From UBA7703 sp034926785 (GTDB lineage: Bacteria > Bacillota > Clostridia > Christensenellales > CAG-138), in the NCBI GenBank assembly GCA_034926785.1, contig JAYFQU010000057.1, positions 1-17,209 on the forward strand: a DNA stretch of 17,209 bases, in the 5' to 3' direction. The translations under genes were made by a program, and so were the position numbers. Numbering within the stretch: position 1 is the stretch's first letter; each line of letters begins with the position of its first letter. The notes under the pieces are model-generated. The model had not been told where the DNA came from. It was given only the letters and a program-made list of their open reading frames with translations, and made no database searches. Below are positions 14,603 to 17,209 of the stretch, piece after piece.

Positions 14603-15153
14603 GTCTTGCGCTGATTTTTTACAGCGGGGATCCCCTCTTCTTTTTCGCCCTGTAACGCCTTTGGGTTCAGACCGCGGAAGGTATACCGCGCGATCACCCC
14701 AGTCAGCGTACCCGTGACCGCGGCGGCGATGAGCAACACGGGCAGATACGCTAGGATCGCGCGCGTGCCAACCACAAAGCAGGCAACCGCCATTTGTCCG
14801 ATGTTATGCGCCAGCGCGCCAAGCACACTCACCCCAACGACGCTGAGCCCCTTCATTCGCCGCGCGAGAATCATGACAATCAGGCTGACCACGCCGCCCG
14901 CAAGACTATAGAGCATCGCCGCGACGCCGCCAAAGAACAGTCCGCTTAATCCCACCTTGAGGAACATGAGCAGAATCGCGCTCGGAACATCCAGCAGGTA
15001 GAGCGCATAGAGCAGCACCGTGTTGGCAAGGCCGAGCTTGACGCCGGGGATGCCCGTGACGGGCAGCAGATGCTCAAAGTAGCCAAGCACAAGCGCAACG
15101 GCGGTCAGCAGCCCGAGCTTTGCAATGACGGAGGCGTTCCAGCGGCTCCTCAT
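14599..15153 (-). CDS. Gx transporter family membrane protein
   Basis: This 184-residue integral membrane protein has about five hydrophobic helices. It matches the family often labelled heptaprenyl diphosphate synthase component I (Hpre_diP_synt_I), now usually called Gx transporter. Typical features are the opening LGLLTAVALVLGYFEHLLP, the PGVKLGLANTVLLYALYLL block, and GLSGLFFGG followed by AHNIGQMAVA. A synthase role is unlikely because no catalytic aspartate-rich motif is present. A transport role, perhaps for a flavin or quinone precursor, is inferred from its fold and neighbours. The start overlaps the upstream NusG-domain gene by ATGA, so the two are coupled. The C-terminal tail is charged and cytosolic. 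Confidence 0.88.
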   Translation of the reverse strand: MRSRWNASVIAKLGLLTAVALVLGYFEHLLPVTGIPGVKLGLANTVLLYALYLLDVPSAILLMFLKVGLSGLFFGGVAAMLYSLAGGVVSLIVMILARRMKGLSVVGVSVLGALAHNIGQMAVACFVVGTRAILAYLPVLLIAAAVTGTLTGVIARYTFRGLNPKALQGEKEEGIPAVKNQRKT

Positions 15154-15524
15154 TGGCCATCCTCCGCGCCGGAAACCTCAATTGACACCGCGTTTGGCAG
15201 GCAGACAATCCAGCGATCGAGCAGCAGATCGTCCGCCATATGCGGATCAATCGGCGCGTGATGCACGCAGATTTGATTTTTACAGGTAGAGGACTGCATG
15301 CGTACACCGCTTTCGTCAATCACGATGATATTCACCTTGCCGTCGCCCTGATCGATTGTAATGGTCTGGTAATCGTCCGCGCGCACTTTTTGATAGACCG
15401 CGTCGCCGACATAGATGGTCACCATCTCGCCAGCCCGTTCCTGAGAAAATATGCGAGAAACAAAAAACACCAGGAGCGCGAGCAGCAGCACACCGCCGAT
15501 GATGAACAAATCCTTTTTTTTCAT
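15150..15524 (-). CDS. NusG domain II-containing protein
   Basis: This 124-residue protein has a basic start (MKKKD), one transmembrane helix (about residues 6-26) and an extracytoplasmic NusG_II domain. The family signature is clear: STCKNQICVHHAPI with two Cys, then a closing WIVCLPNAVSIEV with a third Cys. It is not a transcription factor; only the beta-barrel domain is shared with NusG. Such proteins are regularly paired with Gx transporters and ApbE in Firmicutes and are thought to belong to membrane flavin/electron-transfer systems. The exact role is unknown. The ATG follows AAAGGCGG. A TACAAT box lies about 35 bases upstream, without a clear -35. Confidence 0.9.
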   Translation of the reverse strand: MKKKDLFIIGGVLLLALLVFFVSRIFSQERAGEMVTIYVGDAVYQKVRADDYQTITIDQGDGKVNIIVIDESGVRMQSSTCKNQICVHHAPIDPHMADDLLLDRWIVCLPNAVSIEVSGAEDGQ

Positions 15525-15729
15525 GCGTTGCCGCCTTTCCCGATCGAGTCAATCAGAGGTATTGTACCATTTTTTATGTCCCGTCCGCCACAGAGCAAAA
15601 AGAAAAATAGCCTTCCTGCTCTTAGCCCATGCATATATTCCGGTAAAACAAGTCCGTCCGGTATCATAAAAGAAAATGCAAACAATTGCAACATCGTGAT
15701 TCGATCGCGGAAAATCGTCTTTTTCCTGC

Positions 15730-15735
15730 TATAAT
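15730..15735 (+). promoter_or_regulatory. Extended -10 promoter of the epimerase gene
   Basis: TGCTATAAT forms an extended -10 (TG-N-TATAAT) 34 bases before the start codon; no good -35 box is present. AGGAGG follows at a normal distance from the ATG. Confidence 0.6.
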
Positions 15736-15769
15736 GGGAGCAGAAAAACAAACAGGAGGTGTCTGATTC

Positions 15770-16783
15770 ATGAAGGTACTCATGATCGGCGGAACGGGGC
15801 TGCTCGGCAGTCAGGCCGCGCGCGAGTTGATTTCGCATGGGCACAGCGTCCATTCCATCGCCCTGCCGCCACTTCCCGAAGGCGCGCTCCTGCCTCCGGA
15901 AATGACGCTGACGCTGGCAAACAGCAACGACATGAGCGACGAAGAACTAAAGAAGCTCTTTGCGGGCGTGGACGGGTTCGTCTTTGCCGCAGGTGTAGAC
16001 GAGCGGGTAGAGGGCCCATCGCCCATCTACGACTTTTTCAAAAAATACAACATCACCCCGCTGGAGCGGCTGCTCCGCCTCGCAAAGGAGAGCGGCGTGA
16101 AGCATGCGGTCGTCGCGGGCAGTTATTTTTCCTACTTCGCCAAACAATATCCGGCAATGGAGCTCACCCGCTGGCATCCCTATATCCGCAGCCGCATCGA
16201 CCAGGAAACCATGGCGCTTTCGTTTGCGGACGATACCTTCGACGTATCCATCCTCGAACTGCCCTATATCTTCGGCGCGCAGAAAGGCAGAAAACCCGTC
16301 TGGGTGTTTCTCGTGGAGATGATTCGAAATATGAAGGGGGCGGTGCTCTATCCGCGCGGCGGAACCGCGATGGTCACCGTACGGCAGGTGGGTCAGGCCT
16401 TTGCGGGTGCGCTGGAGCGCGGGCACGGCGGCAACGCCTATCCCATCGGCTGGTTTAACCTCACCTGGAAAGAGATGATCGGCATCATGAACAAGTATCT
16501 GGGCGTACCAAACAAGCGAATCGTCACAATTCCAACATGGCTGTTTGCCGCGAGTGCCAAACAGATTGAGAAAAAGCAACGCTCCTCCGGAGCCGAGGGC
16601 GGCCTGCTGATGGAGAAATTTGTGGATATGCAGACGATGGACCTCTTTATCGACAAGGCCGAGGCCTGTCTGCCATTAGGCGTTACCGACGACGACATCG
16701 ACGCCGCGATTGGCGATTCGGTTCTCGCGAGCCTCGCCGTTCTGGACAAGAAAGCAACCGTTATCGACATGAAGGGAGAGTAA
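15770..16783 (+). CDS. NAD-dependent epimerase/dehydratase-like (atypical SDR) protein
   Basis: This 337-residue cytosolic protein has an extended-SDR Rossmann start, VLMIGGTGLLGS (GGTGLLGS at 7-14), then a FVFAAGVDERV strand with the usual AAG. The catalytic Tyr-x-x-x-Lys motif is not intact: YIRSRIDQE occupies the expected place, with Arg where Lys is usual. That fits an atypical SDR or NmrA-like binding protein better than a working epimerase. The ELPYIFG block and later TVRQVGQAFAGALE are typical of the family. The substrate is unknown. The start is well supported by AGGAGGTG. It stands alone, divergent from the NusG-domain gene, and is followed by a terminator hairpin and two repeats. 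Confidence 0.85.
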   Translation: MKVLMIGGTGLLGSQAARELISHGHSVHSIALPPLPEGALLPPEMTLTLANSNDMSDEELKKLFAGVDGFVFAAGVDERVEGPSPIYDFFKKYNITPLERLLRLAKESGVKHAVVAGSYFSYFAKQYPAMELTRWHPYIRSRIDQETMALSFADDTFDVSILELPYIFGAQKGRKPVWVFLVEMIRNMKGAVLYPRGGTAMVTVRQVGQAFAGALERGHGGNAYPIGWFNLTWKEMIGIMNKYLGVPNKRIVTIPTWLFAASAKQIEKKQRSSGAEGGLLMEKFVDMQTMDLFIDKAEACLPLGVTDDDIDAAIGDSVLASLAVLDKKATVIDMKGE

Positions 16784-16805
16784 CTCCCACCCCGCAAAAC
16801 CACAG

Positions 16806-16827
16806 AGAGCCGCAATACTGCGGCTCT
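16806..16827 (+). terminator. Epimerase terminator hairpin, gene-proximal copy without T-run
   Basis: AGAGCCGC and GCGGCTCT form a perfect 8-bp stem around AATACT, 22 bases past the stop codon. It is followed directly by the type 2 repeat end, not by a T-run. A near-identical hairpin recurs at 17025-17048. Confidence 0.7.
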
Positions 16828-17023
16828 GAGGCCGTCAAAAAAACGAGTTTTTTGACGGGGCAACCGCTCTTTGCCTCTCGTCCTCCGGACTCCGAACGGC
16901 AAAGAGCTAAGAAGAAACCGCCCGGTTCCGGGCGATCCGTCACGGTGGCAAAGCCGCCGTGGCCGGAACCGATGGGTTAAGGGCTGCGGCCCTTAACGAT
17001 CCCGGGACTTTTTTGACAGACTG
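16828..17023 (+). repeat. Type 2 hairpin repeat, copy 2
   Basis: This is the same element as at 11127-11321. Its hairpins persist despite substitutions: 16942/16960 is A-T here and G-C in copy 1, and 16978/16995 is T-A here and G-C in copy 1. The ends read GAGGCCGTCAAAAAAA and, inverted, CAGTCTGTCAAAAAAG. Each end abuts a copy of the epimerase terminator hairpin. Confidence 0.87.
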
Positions 17024-17024
17024 A

Positions 17025-17048
17025 GAGAGCCGCAATACTACGGCTCTC
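17025..17048 (+). terminator. Epimerase terminator hairpin, second copy
   Basis: GAGAGCCG and CGGCTCTC form an 8-bp stem, and the loop keeps the CAATACT sequence of the first copy. It is again followed by a repeat (type 1) instead of a T-run. The true end of the transcript probably lies outside the window. Confidence 0.65.
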
Positions 17049-17209
17049 AGAGCATCAACAAACCCGGTAGGGGGTTTGGGGGATTTCGAAAATCCCCCAT
17101 GTTCCTTCAAATTTGGCGATTCATTCGCCGAATTTGTGAAAAAATGGCGCGATTCGCGTCATTTTAACCCAAAGTAAAACCCATCGGCAGAGTCCGCAGG
17201 ACTTTGTCG
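17048..17209 (+). repeat. Type 1 hairpin repeat, copy D (cut by window end)
   Basis: The left end is CAGAGCATCAACAAAC directly after the terminator hairpin. From 17080 to the window end it is identical to positions 1-130. The last hairpin is cut after GTCG. The 426 bases from 16784 to 17209 contain only hairpins and repeats; I see no gene there. Confidence 0.88.

Noticed and set aside
14599..15153. Heptaprenyl diphosphate synthase activity for the Gx family protein
   Set aside because: The protein is an integral membrane protein without prenyl synthase aspartate motifs; the old label is not supported.

Overview
The window looks like chromosomal DNA from an anaerobic, moderately GC-rich Firmicute of the class Clostridia, probably gut-associated. 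This is inferred from gene content: a type III glutamine synthetase, a glnA-ANTAR regulator pair, a NusG-domain II/Gx-transporter/ApbE trio, an A-type flavoprotein fused to rubredoxins, and strong Shine-Dalgarno sites with consensus sigma-A promoters. No plasmid replication, phage or transposase gene is visible. The first and last 130 bases are identical copies of a dispersed repeat, so this is most likely a contig broken at a repeat.

Layout. Positions 1-1514 hold a repeat and a minus-strand pair, DUF4180 protein and RluA-type pseudouridine synthase. Positions 1565-2219 hold trxA and its terminator, which is split by a repeat. Positions 2272-4739 hold an MgtC-family membrane protein, a short-chain dehydrogenase and a divergent TetR-family regulator. 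Positions 4747-11008 form a nitrogen-assimilation block: glnA and an ANTAR regulator (nitR-like) on the minus strand, divergent from glnN and asnB on the plus strand. Each side has a perfect TTGACA-N17-TATACT promoter followed by an intrinsic terminator in the untranslated leader, which suggests antitermination control by the ANTAR protein. Positions 11357-15524 form a minus-strand flavin/redox block: NusG-domain II protein, Gx transporter, ApbE-type lipoprotein and FprA flavodiiron protein with two C-terminal rubredoxin domains. Positions 15770-16783 encode an NAD-dependent epimerase-like protein, followed by more than 400 bases of repeats.

The least ordinary part is intergenic. Two repeat families sit at gene 3' ends: type 1 at 1-138, 2011-2181 and 17048-17209; type 2 at 11127-11321 and 16828-17023. 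Both consist of chained hairpins and share an end motif resembling NAGNNNRTCRANAAAN in inverted orientation. At two sites an element lies between two near-identical copies of the local gene's terminator hairpin, as though insertion duplicated the hairpin. The two type 2 copies differ by compensatory base-pair changes, and all the wobble pairs in the type 1 stems are G-U in one orientation. Together this suggests a mobile or RNA-forming family of terminator-associated elements. I recognise no named family that matches it.
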